Assembly: GCA_023376005.1 (NCBI GenBank)
Contig: CM042181.1
Span: 19,632,496 to 19,696,495, forward strand
Direction of reading: 5' to 3'
Origin: Doryteuthis pealeii
Lineage: Eukaryota; Mollusca; Cephalopoda; Myopsida; Loliginidae
DNA length: 64,000 bases
In this document: positions 1 to 9,780 of the stretch, piece after piece
Layout: each line of letters begins with the position of its first letter
Position numbering within the stretch: the first letter of the stretch is position 1
Made by a program: the position numbers and the translations under genes
Notes under the pieces: model-generated
The model's input: only the letters and a program-made list of their open reading frames with translations
What the model was told of the DNA's origin: nothing
Database searches by the model: none

Positions 1-129
1 ATTAACAGAGATAGATATATAGATAGATAGCTTGATTGATAGATATGAACAGACGTAGATAGATAGATAGATAGATAGATATGAACAGAGATAGATAGAT
101 AGACATATAGATAGATATGGACAGAATAT

Positions 130-161
<32 letters not shown>

Positions 162-500
162 TTAACAGAGATAGATAGATAGATAGATAGATATGAACAG
201 ATATATAGATAGATAGCTTGATTGATAGATATGAACAGACGTAGATAGATAGATATATAGATAGATATGAACAGAGATAGATAGATAGATAGATATATAA
301 TAGATAGATAGATAGATAGATAGATATAACAGAGATAGATAGATAGATAGATAGATATGAACAGATATATAGATAGATAGCTTGATTGATAGATATGAAC
401 AGACGTAGATAGATAGATATATAGATAGATAGATACATATATATGAACAGAGATAGATAGATAGATAGATTGATAGACAGATAGATATGAACAGACTGAA

Positions 501-543
<43 letters not shown>

Positions 544-554
544 TGAACAGACTG

Positions 555-587
<33 letters not shown>

Positions 588-651
588 CATATATATGAAC
601 AGAGATAGATAGATAGATAGATTGATAGACAGATAGATATGAATAGAATGT

Positions 652-685
<34 letters not shown>

Positions 686-692
686 GGTAATG
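1..692 (-). repeat. Compound TATC array with CAGTCTGTTCATA spacers
   Basis: On the minus strand this is runs of TATC interrupted every 20-50 bases by a spacer close to CAGTCTGTTCATA (plus strand: TATGAACAGACTG or TATGAACAGAG). The same punctuated array recurs at 7.9-8.9 kb, 30.8-32.1 kb and 32.7-33.2 kb in the opposite orientation. The long Tyr-Leu-Ser-Ile frames across it are repeat translations, not genes. Confidence 0.93.
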
Positions 693-742
693 TAAATCAG
701 ATGTATAGATAGATATAAAACAGGCATATATCTATATATTTC

Positions 743-747
743 TCCCA

Positions 748-816
<69 letters not shown>
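743..816. repeat. CT / TATC / AC compound microsatellite
   Basis: Adjacent short blocks of CT, TATC and AC dinucleotides. A short GAT-rich triplet run follows at about 847-885. Nothing gene-like lies between here and the GA tract. Confidence 0.9.
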
Positions 817-821
<5 letters not shown>

Positions 822-1062
822 GTACAATTTCTCACCTTCTTTTTTGACGATGATGATAGTGATGATGGTGATGATGATGATGATGTGTAAAATCTGATGT
901 TCTCTTATTTATCACTGGTTGGTGTTTTTATTTTAGTTTCAGTTTTTTTTTGGGGGGGGTGTGGGGGGTGGGGGTGTCCTTATTTGAATTCGGCACCAAA
1001 TTTCATTTCCTTTCCGGTCGTCATTATTCATTTTTGACTCTTCTTCTACCTTCATTATGGCT

Positions 1063-1325
1063 ACAGAGAGAGAGAGAGAGAGAGGAGGGAGAGAGAGAGA
1101 GAGAGAGAGAGAAGGGGGAAGAAAGAGAGGGCGAGGGAAAGAAAAGAGGAGAGAGGGGTAAAGAAAGAAAGAGAGAGGGGTAAAGAAAGAAAGAGAGAGA
1201 AAGAAAGAGAAAGAAAGAAAGAGATAAAGAGGGAGAGAGAGAGAGGAAAGAGGGAGAGAGAGAAACAGAGAGAGAGAGAGAGAGGGGGGAGAAAGAGTGA
1301 GAGAGAGAAACAGAGAAAGAGTGAC

Positions 1326-1358
<33 letters not shown>

Positions 1359-1631
1359 AATAAAGAAAGAGAGAGAGAAAAAGAGAAAGAGTGAGAGAGA
1401 GAGGGGAAAGAAAGAGAGAGAGAGAGGGGGGGGAGAAAGAGTGAGAGAGAGAACAGAGAAAGAGTGACAGAGAGAGAGAGAAAAGAGAGAGAGAGAAATA
1501 AAGAAAGAGAGAGAGAGAGAAAAAGAGAAAGAGTGAGAGAGAGGGGGGAGAGAGAGAGAAAGAGTGAGAGAGAGAGAAAGAGCGAGAGAGAGAAACAGAG
1601 AAAGAGTGAGAGAGAGAGAGGGGGAAAGAGT

Positions 1632-1669
<38 letters not shown>

Positions 1670-1958
1670 TAAAGAAAGAGAGAGAGAGAGAAAAGAGAAA
1701 GAGTGAGAGAGAGAAGGGGGGAGAGAGAGAGAAAGAGTGAGAGAGAGAGAAAGAGCGAGAGAGAGAAACAGAGAAAGAGTGAGAGAGAGAGAGGGGGGAA
1801 GAGTGAGAGAGAGAGAGAGAGAGAGAGAAAGTGAGAGAGAAATAAAGAAAGAGAGAGAGAAAGAGAAAGAGTGAGAGAGAGAGAGAGGGAAAGAAGAGAG
1901 AGAGAGAGCAGAAACAGAGAGAGAGAGAGAGAGAAAGAAAGAGAAGAGACAGAAACAG

Positions 1959-2000
<42 letters not shown>
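1063..2000. repeat. Long GA/CT-rich tract
   Basis: About 940 bases of almost pure purine on the plus strand: GA dinucleotides with GAAA, GGGA and GAGT interruptions. Both strands give long open frames (Leu/Ser one way, Glu/Arg/Lys the other) only because the tract lacks stop codons. Such mirror-symmetric purine tracts can form triplex DNA; that is inference. Confidence 0.93.
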
Positions 2001-2004
<4 letters not shown>

Positions 2005-2214
2005 CATAAACGCCAAACCTGATTTTTGTTTGTTTGTATTGTTTTTTGTTTGGCAACATGCCAAACGCACCCCACCCCCCGTTTTTTTATTTTGTTTACC
2101 CCTCCCCCCAGGGGTGGAGGTTAGTCAGGACAATGTTGTACACATTGTAGAAAAAAAATATACACACAAAAACAAAACAAAACAATTTCTCTGATTTTTT
2201 TCGAAGAGTCTTGA

Positions 2215-2420
2215 TAATTTGAATCATTTTGATTATTCGGGCCATTGTCCTCATCTTTATTGTTATATACACAACATTACTGCCGATGTGCTCTCTGGAC
2301 TTCTTCAGGTGTTTCTTGTCGGATTCAAGAACCTTCTCGAACTCTGGAATCTCTTCTTCGATCTTGGCAACCTTCATGTCATAATTGGGAGTCTTCATGG
2401 AACTTCAAACCGAACCCTCG
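2215..2420 (-). mobile_element. SINE-D body fragment (hammerhead-like family)
   Basis: Minus-strand copy of a dispersed repeat whose body reads GAGTTCGAGAAGG, then ACACCTGAAGAAG, a hairpin region, and a tail with TATATAACAATAAAG and GATGAGGACAATGG. Other copies lie at 2723-3045, 13125-13300, 15985-16075 and 16376-16462. This copy has lost the GAAA after the hairpin. A minus-strand frame (EFEKVLESDKKHLKK) crosses it, but other copies do not preserve it well, so I do not call a gene. Confidence 0.7.
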
Positions 2421-2610
2421 GCTGACTTCTGTTTTAGGTCGGAAAATTAAAACGGAAAGTTTTTTGGTGGTACTCAATGAGAGTTTAACTACAGTCTATG
2501 AATTAACATTTTGCGAATTGGGTTACAGTTTTAGGCGATTAAGGTTGTTTTTAATTACGTATGGCTTAAAAAAAAACAACAACAAAAAACCCCAAATTAC
2601 TATACAGCCA

Positions 2611-2722
2611 AGTATTCTATGTTATTATCGCCCTTGTCCAGAATTGAACCTACAGACCAGAGATGATTATCACTCAGAACTGCATTAACCCAACGCCTAT
2701 ATCCGTTGCGCCACCTGTCCAA
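2611..2722 (-). mobile_element. tRNA-like head of a SINE-D copy
   Basis: Read on the minus strand, GGCGCAACGGATATAGGCG resembles an RNA polymerase III A box, and GGTTCAATTCTGG downstream resembles a B box. The tail AAGGGCGATAATAACATAG recurs at 13360-13430 beside another SINE-D body. It does not fold as a complete cloverleaf, so it is a SINE promoter remnant rather than a tRNA gene. Confidence 0.55.
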
Positions 2723-3045
2723 ACGACGAGTTCGACAAGAAGGTTTTCCTAGTTCGAAAAAGGTTCCCGAGTTCGAGAAGGTTATTGAGTCCAACAAGAA
2801 ACACCTGAAGAAGGCCGGAGGGCACATCGACCGAAACGTTGAGTGTACATATAACAGTAAAGATGAGGACAATAGTCTTGTTAAACTTAGGAACCTTCTT
2901 GTCATCCTTCCAATTATGATAAGAAGTTTCTCGAGTTAGACAAAGAAACACATGAAGAAAGTTGGAGGACACGTCGTCTGAAACGTTGTGCATTTAACAA
3001 TGAAGACGAGGACAACAGTCCGAATAATCCAAATTATACAAAGCA
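2723..3045 (+). mobile_element. SINE-D body, two rearranged copies
   Basis: Two partial plus-strand copies in tandem, about 2723-2890 and 2890-3045, the second beginning with a scrambled piece. The first has ACACCTGAAGAAGG, an imperfect GGCCGG/CGACC hairpin, then GAAACG, and ends with AAAGATGAGGACAATAG. CTGAAGA, hairpin and GAAA resemble a hammerhead core, but one extra A sits before the helix and I see no acceptable helix III or cleavage triplet. Confidence 0.65.
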
Positions 3046-3105
3046 AAACAACAACCACAACAACAACAACAACAAGACTGAACTTGTACAAAGGTGTCAA
3101 AATTA

Positions 3106-3165
3106 GGGTGACCCAGAAAAAACAGAACCCACAAATTTTGTAATAAAACTGTTAATTTATTTTTC
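3106..3165 (+). repeat. mariner-like terminal sequence
   Basis: A block starting AGGGTGACCCAGAAAAAACA and continuing ACCCACAAATTTTG recurs almost unchanged at 5811-5864. The GGGTGACCCA start is typical of Tc1/mariner terminal inverted repeats, but no paired opposite end is visible nearby, so this is an orphan end. Confidence 0.5.
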
Positions 3166-3319
3166 AAAATTAACTTCACTGACCTAGGTAGTAATATCTT
3201 ATCTACAGAATAAACGTATCGCAACGGTCAACTAAAAAGAAAACTCTGAATTTAAACTTGAAGTTCATGTATTTCAAACTAGATGGAAGCATTTCCACAC
3301 TGGAAAATTGGTTGAATGG

Positions 3320-3915
3320 ATTTTACGGCACGACAACATTTGTTGGGTTATTTTATGCCGAAAATGTTTTGTTTTATTCATTCATTTTTTTAACTCAATT
3401 TAAAATTTTTTAAAAAACTCATTTTCTTTTCTATTTAACCTATAGATAGGACCCTAACAGGTACTACCAATCCGGGTCAGAGTGGACCTGGGAGTAATGG
3501 TGATGAAGGGGTACCCCGCATTCCCTATAGCTCCAGAACTGGAACCTTACCATCGGAGTTTATCCTGGAAACTAATACCCTCAGTCACCGCCTTCTAGCA
3601 CATATATCATAAAAAGGTTGGGGGTTGCCATAAGGGCAATAGGGTTGGGACAATCATATTGGTGCTAGGGCTTGATGTGAGCGGCCAATTGATCGGAGGG
3701 GGCCCCTCCGACCGCCCGTCTAGCCCAAGTAAGTACCAAAGCGTAGTGTTGTATATAATGGACTGCTCATCCACCAGGTTTCCATCCTTAAGCTTCACGG
3801 GTCGCTACCCATGGCCAACAGGTGGCCCCATTGTGTGTGTGGGTGTGGTGGGGTATTACCCCTCTGCAGAGGTGCAGTCGACTTATTTTCTTTTTTCTTT
3901 TTTTGCTTTAGCCGA
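3320..3915 (+). repeat. Composite repeat B with repeat C leader
   Basis: The C leader contains TTTACGGCA...GGGTTATTTTATGCCGAA. The B part begins CTATTTAACC(C/T)ATAGAT, passes through ACTCCGGGTCAGAGTGG-like sequence and ends near TACCCCTCTGCAGAGGTGCA. Full or partial B copies occur at 6600, 12.3, 40.0, 48.4 and 57.8 kb. An antisense open frame (MKLKDGNLVDEQ..., 3607-3798) matches frames in two other copies. Family unidentified. Confidence 0.8.
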
Positions 3916-3954
3916 CTCTTATTGTGATTTACGCTTTTATACTTAAAATGGTAA

Positions 3955-4222
3955 AGAAGAGCAGTTTTCTCGTTTATTCCTACCATAAAATAAACTGAAC
4001 CCTCATTTTATGTCCGTGTTTAAAACTAACCATTCTCACAAAATAAAAGTTTTAGAATATACACATTGAAGTGAATATTAAAATAAATAAGAAAATATAT
4101 TTAATATTGTAACATAACAGGTGCAAGAAAAATAAAACATTTATTGCAAAAACACGGACATAAAATGAGGGTTCAGTTTATTTTATGGTAGGAATTTACG
4201 AGGAAACTGTTCTTCTTTACAC
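3955..4222. mobile_element. Foldback element, ~66-bp arms
   Basis: The left arm (3955-4024, from AAGAAGAGCAGTTTTC to ATGTCCGTGTTT) is the reverse complement of the right arm (4151-4222, AAACACGGACAT to AACTGTTCTTCTT) with few mismatches. The ~125-bp AT-rich centre has no coding potential. This is the structure of a non-autonomous foldback or MITE. I cannot assign a superfamily or certain target duplications. Confidence 0.8.
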
Positions 4223-4564
4223 TTTAAATTATTTTAAAAAAAAAATTGATAAGGCGAATAATAAGTTTGTGATAAAGAATCTTTGCAATATGAGATAGGG
4301 TAAAACAAATGCTAACCATACACAGTGACATAATGGATTTGGAAATTTAAATGTTTTTAGTGAACTTATTACCATAGGCGTATCTGAAGCACGCTCGTAT
4401 CTCAAATTTGAGCTCTCAACACAAAACAAACAAATAATCAGTGTTAACTCGTAACTCGGAAAACTCGTAAGTTGAGACACTCGTTAGTCAAGACACGAAC
4501 TAGAGTTTTATTATTTTTCAAATTATTTTAAAATGTCCTATCTATTAACCTTGTCGTTTCTCTA
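4223..4564. other. No recognisable feature
   Basis: AT-rich single-copy-looking sequence. The short frames on both strands have no recognisable domain. I see nothing to annotate. Confidence 0.6.
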
Positions 4565-4626
4565 CATGTCCCTCTTTCTTTCTTTCTTTCTTTCTTTTTT
4601 TTTCTTTTAGTTCTTTCTTTCTTTTT

Positions 4627-4666
<40 letters not shown>

Positions 4667-5018
4667 TTCTTTATTCAGTTCTTTCTTTCTTTCTTCCTTT
4701 CTTTTAGTTCTTTCTTTTTTTTCTTTCTTTCTTTCTTCCTTTATTCTTTCTTTCTTCCTTTCTTTCTTTTTCCCCCTACTTTTTTTATTCAGTTCTTTCT
4801 TTCTTCTTTCATTTCCCCTACTTTTCTTTCTTTCTTTCTTTCTTTTTTCTTTATTTATTTTAGTTCCTTCTTTCTTTCTTTCTTTCTTCTGTTCTTTATT
4901 TAGTTCTTTTTCCTTCTCTCTTTCTTTCTTTCTTTCTTCTTTCTTCCTTTCTTTCTTTTTTTCTTTCTTCCTTTTTTTTCTTTTTTCCCTACTTTTCTTT
5001 ATTCAGTTCTTTTTTTCT

Positions 5019-5054
<36 letters not shown>

Positions 5055-5155
5055 TTTTCTCCTACTTGTCTTTATTCAGTTCTTTCTTTCTTTCTTTCTT
5101 TTTTTAATTCTTTCTTCCTTTCTTTTCTTCCTTCATTTCCCTGTTGTGATATTCC
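4565..5155. repeat. TTCT/TTTC pyrimidine tract
   Basis: About 590 bases dominated by TTTC tetranucleotides with interruptions such as TTCAGTTC and TTTTAGTTC that recur, suggesting slippage plus local duplication. No gene. Confidence 0.93.
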
Positions 5156-5334
5156 ACTGAAATTCGTTTTCTTCCGTCAATTTTTTTTACCCTTTCTCAT
5201 ATTGCGAAAATCTTTGATTTAAACTAAAATTTAGATTAAATCAAAGAAACCCACATAACCAAGCAAGGAAGCTAGACTAGCAAACGGATAATTATTGGTG
5301 AGTTCGATTCGCACTGAGTACCCACACTTCTGGA

Positions 5335-5660
5335 TTTACTAAACTAAACGCGCTTAGCGTAACAGTTATCATCGTGGGCAAATAGAATCGGCGACCCGAG
5401 TTCAAATCCGAGAAAAGGCTGTTGTTAGTGTTTCCGTTTCCCTATTGCTAATGCCCTTGCGAAAGGCATGAATCCATCTCTCCCTGTCCCCCCTCTTTTG
5501 GGTAAATAGTAGGGCAGGCTTGATCATTAAGCTTTGGTTTGGTAACCAGTCTAGAAGAAGGAGAACTCTGAATTGAATCCAAACACACTTTTACTCCATT
5601 TTAAATGACCTTGTGTCAAACCCTGTTCATGGTGGAGGGGTTGAGTAAATGATAACCAAG
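5335..5660 (+). mobile_element. SINE-2 copy, diverged
   Basis: tRNA-like head with CCGAGTTCAAATCCGAG as a B-box-like T arm, then GCTAATGCCCTTGCGAAAGG (SINE-2 box), then AAATAGTAGGGCAGGCT, GGTAACCAGTCTAGAAG and GAACTCTGAATT. The tail continues to GACCTTGTGTCAAACC. It matches the complete SINE-2 copy at 44466 block by block with substitutions throughout. Confidence 0.75.
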
Positions 5661-5664
5661 GAAC

Positions 5665-5668
<4 letters not shown>

Positions 5669-5695
<27 letters not shown>
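5669..5695. repeat. (ATC)n microsatellite
   Basis: Nine consecutive ATC triplets. Confidence 0.9.
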
Positions 5696-5696
<1 letters not shown>

Positions 5697-5810
5697 GAGA
5701 AAGATACTAATCTATGATTAAAAAAGTTTAAATTGGGCACTGCCAAAGTTGCCGTAAAATCCGTATTTTACAAAGTAATTTGGTAATTATGAACTTTTGT
5801 TTAGTAAATT

Positions 5811-5864
5811 AGGGTGTCCCAGAAAAAACAGAACCCACAAATTTTGTAATAAAACTGTTGATTT
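5811..5864 (+). repeat. mariner-like terminal sequence, second copy
   Basis: Nearly identical to 3106-3165: AGGGTGTCCCAGAAAAAACA followed by ACCCACAAATTTTG and AATAAAACTGTTGAT. An orphan end with no transposase nearby. Confidence 0.5.
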
Positions 5865-5883
5865 TAACTAGAGGAGTTTAGAA

Positions 5884-6004
5884 TTAGGGTTAGGGTTAAG
5901 AGTTGGGGTTTAGGGTTAGTTTAATGGGAAAATAAATAAATAATTTGGGTTCAGAACCCTAACCCAAACCCTAACCCCAACCCTAACCCTTAATCCAAAC
6001 CCAA
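5884..6004. repeat. Head-to-head telomere-motif inverted repeat
   Basis: TTAGGG-type motifs (TTAGGGTTAGGGTTAAG, GGGTTTAGGGTTAG) on the left face CCCTAA-type motifs (AACCCTAACCCAAACC, CCCTAACCC) on the right, separated by about 35 AT-rich bases. The halves are roughly reverse complements. It may be an interstitial telomere remnant or a hairpin element built of telomere-like units. Confidence 0.75.
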
Positions 6005-6129
6005 CTCCCTGGCTAGTAGGAGCGACCAGACCCAGTTAAGGCCTAATCTCGAATGATTGAGGGATTTTCTTGGGGGTAGGAAGTGGGTCCTTGTGCGGAG
6101 GGTTCTTCCGGTGAAGGTTTATGGGAGTT

Positions 6130-6415
6130 TATTTTTGATAATTTTCACCTTTAGTTGGCTAAATTCCTAGAAAATAAGGCAATTAGAGTAACCTCCCTTG
6201 ACTTTCACTTTGAAACAAGCCGGTAGCCATTTTGAAAGTCTCTGTGCGAAATAAACAAATCTTAGAAACATTTTCGAAAACAATACAACTGCATGCTTTA
6301 AACACAAACATATCATAAAATGTGTTCTTGATAACAATTAAGTTCATTTCAGATGATGCGCACGCACAATTTTATGCTAGGAATTTAGCCAACTAAAGGT
6401 GAAAATTACCTTTTT
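6130..6415. mobile_element. Foldback element, ~38-bp arms
   Basis: The left arm at 6132-6172 (AATTTTCACCTTTAGTTGGC...) is matched in reverse complement at 6372-6412 (...GCCAACTAAAGGTGAAAATT). The centre of about 200 bp is non-coding. Interpreted as a MITE or foldback of unknown family. Confidence 0.75.
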
Positions 6416-6600
6416 TTAAATTCTAATTTTATTTTAATCTCCACAGTTTTATCTAAAAATTAAAAAAAATAAGATGTAATAAGTAATTGAGAGTCACCCC
6501 CCTCTTTACGTAACTCTTTAGTTTTGTAAAACTACATAAACACCCAAGAGAACTGCAAATGTATTCAAAGTAGAATAAAGCTTATTCAAGTCCGACTGTT
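6416..6600. other. AT-rich spacer with flank duplicated at 7259
   Basis: No gene. The string ATTTTAATCTCCACAG plus about 14 following bases is present at 6429-6458 and again at 7259-7288. The two copies bracket the whole B/C composite repeat. Confidence 0.6.
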
Positions 6601-7235
6601 GGCTGGTTGGTTGGTTTTACGGCATGTCAACCCCTTGGGTTATTTTATGCCGAATACTTCTATTGGTAATTTGGTATTCAAAAATGTTTAATGCCGACAA
6701 AGTTTTGAAATAATTTCATTTTTAATGGATAATACAATTTTGTTTATAAACTCATGTTTTCTATTTAACCCATAGATGGGACCCTAACAGGTACTACCAC
6801 TCCGGGTCAGAGTGGACCAGGGAGCAATGGTGATGAATGGGTGCTCCACATTACCCAAACCTCCAGAACTGGAACTTCAACATCAGATAGAGTTTAACGT
6901 CATTCTCAGGAGATGTAGACCCTCAGTCATCGCCTTCTAGCACCCATATGATAAGAAGGGGTTGCCATAAGGGCAATAGGGTTGGGGCAATCATATAGAT
7001 GCCAGGGCTTGACGTGACTAGCCGATTGATCGAAGGGGGACTCTCCGACCGTCCGTCTAGCCCAAGATAGGGCCAAAGTGGAGTATTACAAGTCATGAAC
7101 TGCTCATCCACTTGGGTTCCATCCTTAAGCATCACGGGACGCCACCCACAGCCAACAGGTGGCCCCATTGGGGGAATTTTACCCCTCTGCAGAGGTGCAG
7201 TCGGTGCATTCTAACGCCCCAGCCGACAGAGTGGA
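6600..7235 (+). repeat. Composite repeat B/C, most complete copy
   Basis: The C leader (6605-6690) contains GGTTTTACGGCATGTCAACC and GGGTTATTTTATGCCGAA. B runs from about 6768 (AACCCATAGATGGGACCC) through CTCCGGGTCAGAGTGGACC and ACCCTCAGTCATCGCC to GCAGAGGTGCAGTCGG and GCCCCAGCCGACA. A minus-strand frame of 81 codons (6923-7168; DEQFMTCNTPLWPYLGLDGR) is shared with the copies at 3.4 and 48.4 kb. Function unknown; it resembles no domain I know. Confidence 0.8.
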
Positions 7236-7898
7236 TTTATTTTTGTATTTTATTCTAATATTATTTTAATCTCCACAGTTTTATCTAAAAATAGATAAGA
7301 AAGATAAATGAAATATTATAAATAAAATATAATTATTATATAAAATAGATGAAATAAATAAAAAGTTTTTATCTAAAAACATTTAAAAAAAAAGAATTAT
7401 TTGGTTTAGTATTCGGTCGCCTTTCAGACTAAATCCAGCATGGCCACCATCATGGCGAACGCACTGAAAATGATCACAGAAAAAGGACTTTTTCTTTTTT
7501 TCTTTTTCTTTTTCTTTTTTCCTTTTTCTTTTTTTTTTAAGCTCATTTAATAAGTACTTGTTCATTCATCTAAATGACGGCGGAAGTATCCCCCCCTCCT
7601 CCACTCATACACATACACTTCTACTCAAGGAGGAGGAGGAGTAGAAGGAGGAGGAGGAGGAGGGGGAGGGGCAATACTTAAAGCTAATAAACAAACGAAA
7701 GGGGAAATAAACAACGAGGATATTTGAAGAGAATTAAAAATAAAAATTTTTTTTAAAAATAAAAAAATAATAGGCTTTTAAACAAACCTACTTCCGGTAG
7801 CATTCCATTGACAATAGATAACACGACTAAAAGACATTATTGTTTTGAAAATTGATTATCGAAACGAAAAAATAAAGAAATACTTTTCTATCTATCAC
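7236..7898. other. AT-rich spacer with short simple repeats
   Basis: Holds a CTTTTT run (about 7486-7540) and a GGA/GAG run (about 7628-7670). No coding sequence is recognised. Confidence 0.7.
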
Positions 7899-7992
7899 CC
7901 AGTCTGTTCATGTCTATCTATCTATCAATCTATCTATCTCAGTCTGTTCATATCTATATCTATCTATTTATCTATCTATGGCAGTCTGATCA

Positions 7993-8025
<33 letters not shown>

Positions 8026-8036
8026 CAGTCTGTTCA

Positions 8037-8067
<31 letters not shown>

Positions 8068-8079
8068 GCAATCTGATCA

Positions 8080-8110
<31 letters not shown>

Positions 8111-8307
8111 GGCAGTCTGATCATATCTATCAATCTATCTATCTATCTATCTATTTATCTATGGCAGTCTGTTCATATCTATCTATCTATCTATCTATCT
8201 ATCTCAGTCTGTTCATATCTATTTATCTATCTATCTATCTATGGCAGTCTGATCATATCTATCAATCCATCTATCTATCTATCTATCTATCTATGGCAGT
8301 CTGATCA

Positions 8308-8346
<39 letters not shown>

Positions 8347-8445
8347 GGCAGTCTGATCATATCTATCAATCTATCTATCTATCTATCTATCAGTCTGTTC
8401 ATATCTATCTATCTATTTATCTATCTATCTATCTCAGTCTGTTCA

Positions 8446-8480
<35 letters not shown>

Positions 8481-8584
8481 GGCAGTCTGTTCATATCTAT
8501 CTATCTATCTATCTATCTATCTCAGTCTGTTCATATCTATCTATCTATCTATCATCTATCTATCTATCTATGGCAGTCTGTTCA

Positions 8585-8621
<37 letters not shown>

Positions 8622-8746
8622 CAGTCTGTTCATATCTATTTATCTATCTATCTATCTATGGCAGTCTGATCATATCTATCAATCCATCTATCTATCTATC
8701 TATCTATCTATGGCAGTCTGATCATATCTATCTATCTATCTATCTA

Positions 8747-8788
<42 letters not shown>

Positions 8789-8798
8789 AGTCTGTTCA

Positions 8799-8833
<35 letters not shown>

Positions 8834-8941
8834 TTCAGTCTGTTCATATCTATTTATCTATCTATCTATCTATGGCAGTCTGATCATATCTATCAATCCA
8901 TCTATCTATCTATGGCAGTGATCATATCTATCTATCTATCT
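7899..8941 (+). repeat. Compound TATC array with CAGTCTG(A/T)TCATA spacers
   Basis: Over 1 kb of (TATC)n broken by about 25 spacers close to GGCAGTCTGATCATA or CTCAGTCTGTTCATA. The two spacer types alternate irregularly, indicating higher-order duplication. A pure (TA)n insert lies at about 8751-8785. Confidence 0.95.
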
Positions 8942-9008
8942 TTTCACTAGTGCTAGACCAGGGAGATTATTTTTGCTTTAATTTCTTTAATAATTATTAT
9001 TTTACATT

Positions 9009-9049
9009 TGCTACACATGTTTCAGATCTTCTGATATCTTCTTCAGGCA
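9009..9049 (-). ncRNA. Hammerhead-like ribozyme motif, weak helix I
   Basis: On the minus strand: TGC (9047-9049), CTGAAGA (9040-9046), a 16-base hairpin AGAT...ATCT (9024-9039), GAAA (9020-9023), a short helix III ACA/TGT around TG, then A as position 17 (9012), then GCA (9009-9011) pairing with TGC. All core identities fit the consensus, with no extra base before helix II. Helix I is only 3 bp before mismatches and helix III has a 2-base loop, so it may be decayed. Confidence 0.45.
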
Positions 9050-9138
9050 TTAATTAACCATATTCTTATAAAATGCATAATTAACCATATTTTTATAAAA
9101 TATTTAATTTTCTCCCATTGGACCCATAACAACGCTTT

Positions 9139-9169
<31 letters not shown>

Positions 9170-9191
9170 TATATATAAAGAAATAACTATA

Positions 9192-9453
9192 GGTTAAATA
9201 GTAGGGCAGACTGGGCCCTTCAGCCTTGGGTAGGTAACCAGTCTAGGAGAGGTATAACTCTGAATTCAAAATTCCTGAGGTCGGCCGTTGATTGGGTTTG
9301 TGGCAACCCTTGATGCACCAATTCTTTCCTATCGACTGTGCCAAAAAGTGTGGATGGTCCAACACAAGCCTTCACCACTATAAACAAATCACTGTGTGGA
9401 CATTCATTGTATGAACCCTCATGCGTCGAAAATCGACAAGAGAGTCCATAAAA
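9192..9453 (+). mobile_element. SINE-2 tail plus 3' extension
   Basis: Begins in the SINE-2 tail (AAATAGTAGGGCAGACTGGG, GGTAACCAGTCTAGGAG) and continues through GAATTCAAAATTCCTGAGGT, GGATGGTCCAACACAAGCC and ATCACTGTGTGG. The same extension follows the full SINE-2 at 44466-44850, so it is part of that longer element. The head is missing. Confidence 0.75.
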
Positions 9454-9624
9454 GAAATAACAAAAGACTTAGAGATTTTGCATTATAGTCTATTTCAGAC
9501 TATAATGTGTCTAACTCTCCTGACTCATCAGATGTGCATCTGATGAGTTGAGAGAGTTAGACACTTTGTCTAAGCTCCCTGAAATAGATTATAACGCAAA
9601 ATCTCTAAGTCTTTTGTTATTTTT
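9454..9624. repeat. 171-bp near-palindrome with CTGATGA on both strands
   Basis: The outer 43 bases of each arm (AAATAACAAAAGACTTAGAG... and its complement) match with few differences, and the arms meet at CTCATCAGATGTGCATCTGA. Each strand therefore reads CTGATGA, a stem region, then GAAATAGA(C/T)TATAA, in which ATA/TAT could form a short helix III. Helix II is separated from CTGATGA by at least four extra bases, so it is not a canonical hammerhead. Confidence 0.75.
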
Positions 9625-9741
9625 TACTTATAAATTTGCTCTGTGACTCTAACAATAAGAGCACAGATTGAGCTCTCAAACTGCGACAGGTTGTTTAAAA
9701 AAACTCCTATGTCGTAAGGAAGATTTCTTCTCTGGACTTTA

Positions 9742-9743
<2 letters not shown>

Positions 9744-9776
<33 letters not shown>
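9744..9776. repeat. (TA)n
   Basis: Perfect TA dinucleotide run abutting the next foldback. Confidence 0.95.

Positions 9777-9780
<4 letters not shown>

Noticed and set aside
2096..2398. 100-codon Lys/Glu-rich minus frame as a gene
   Set aside because: It is the SINE-D body in reverse; other copies carry stops and frameshifts in the same frame.
2806..2845. Active hammerhead in SINE-D
   Set aside because: CTGAAGA, a hairpin and GAAA are present, but an extra A precedes the hairpin, helix III does not end in U-H, and no helix I forms in any of the five copies.
7899..8941. CRISPR-like array with 13-base repeats
   Set aside because: The variable parts are TATC microsatellite of different lengths, not unique spacers.
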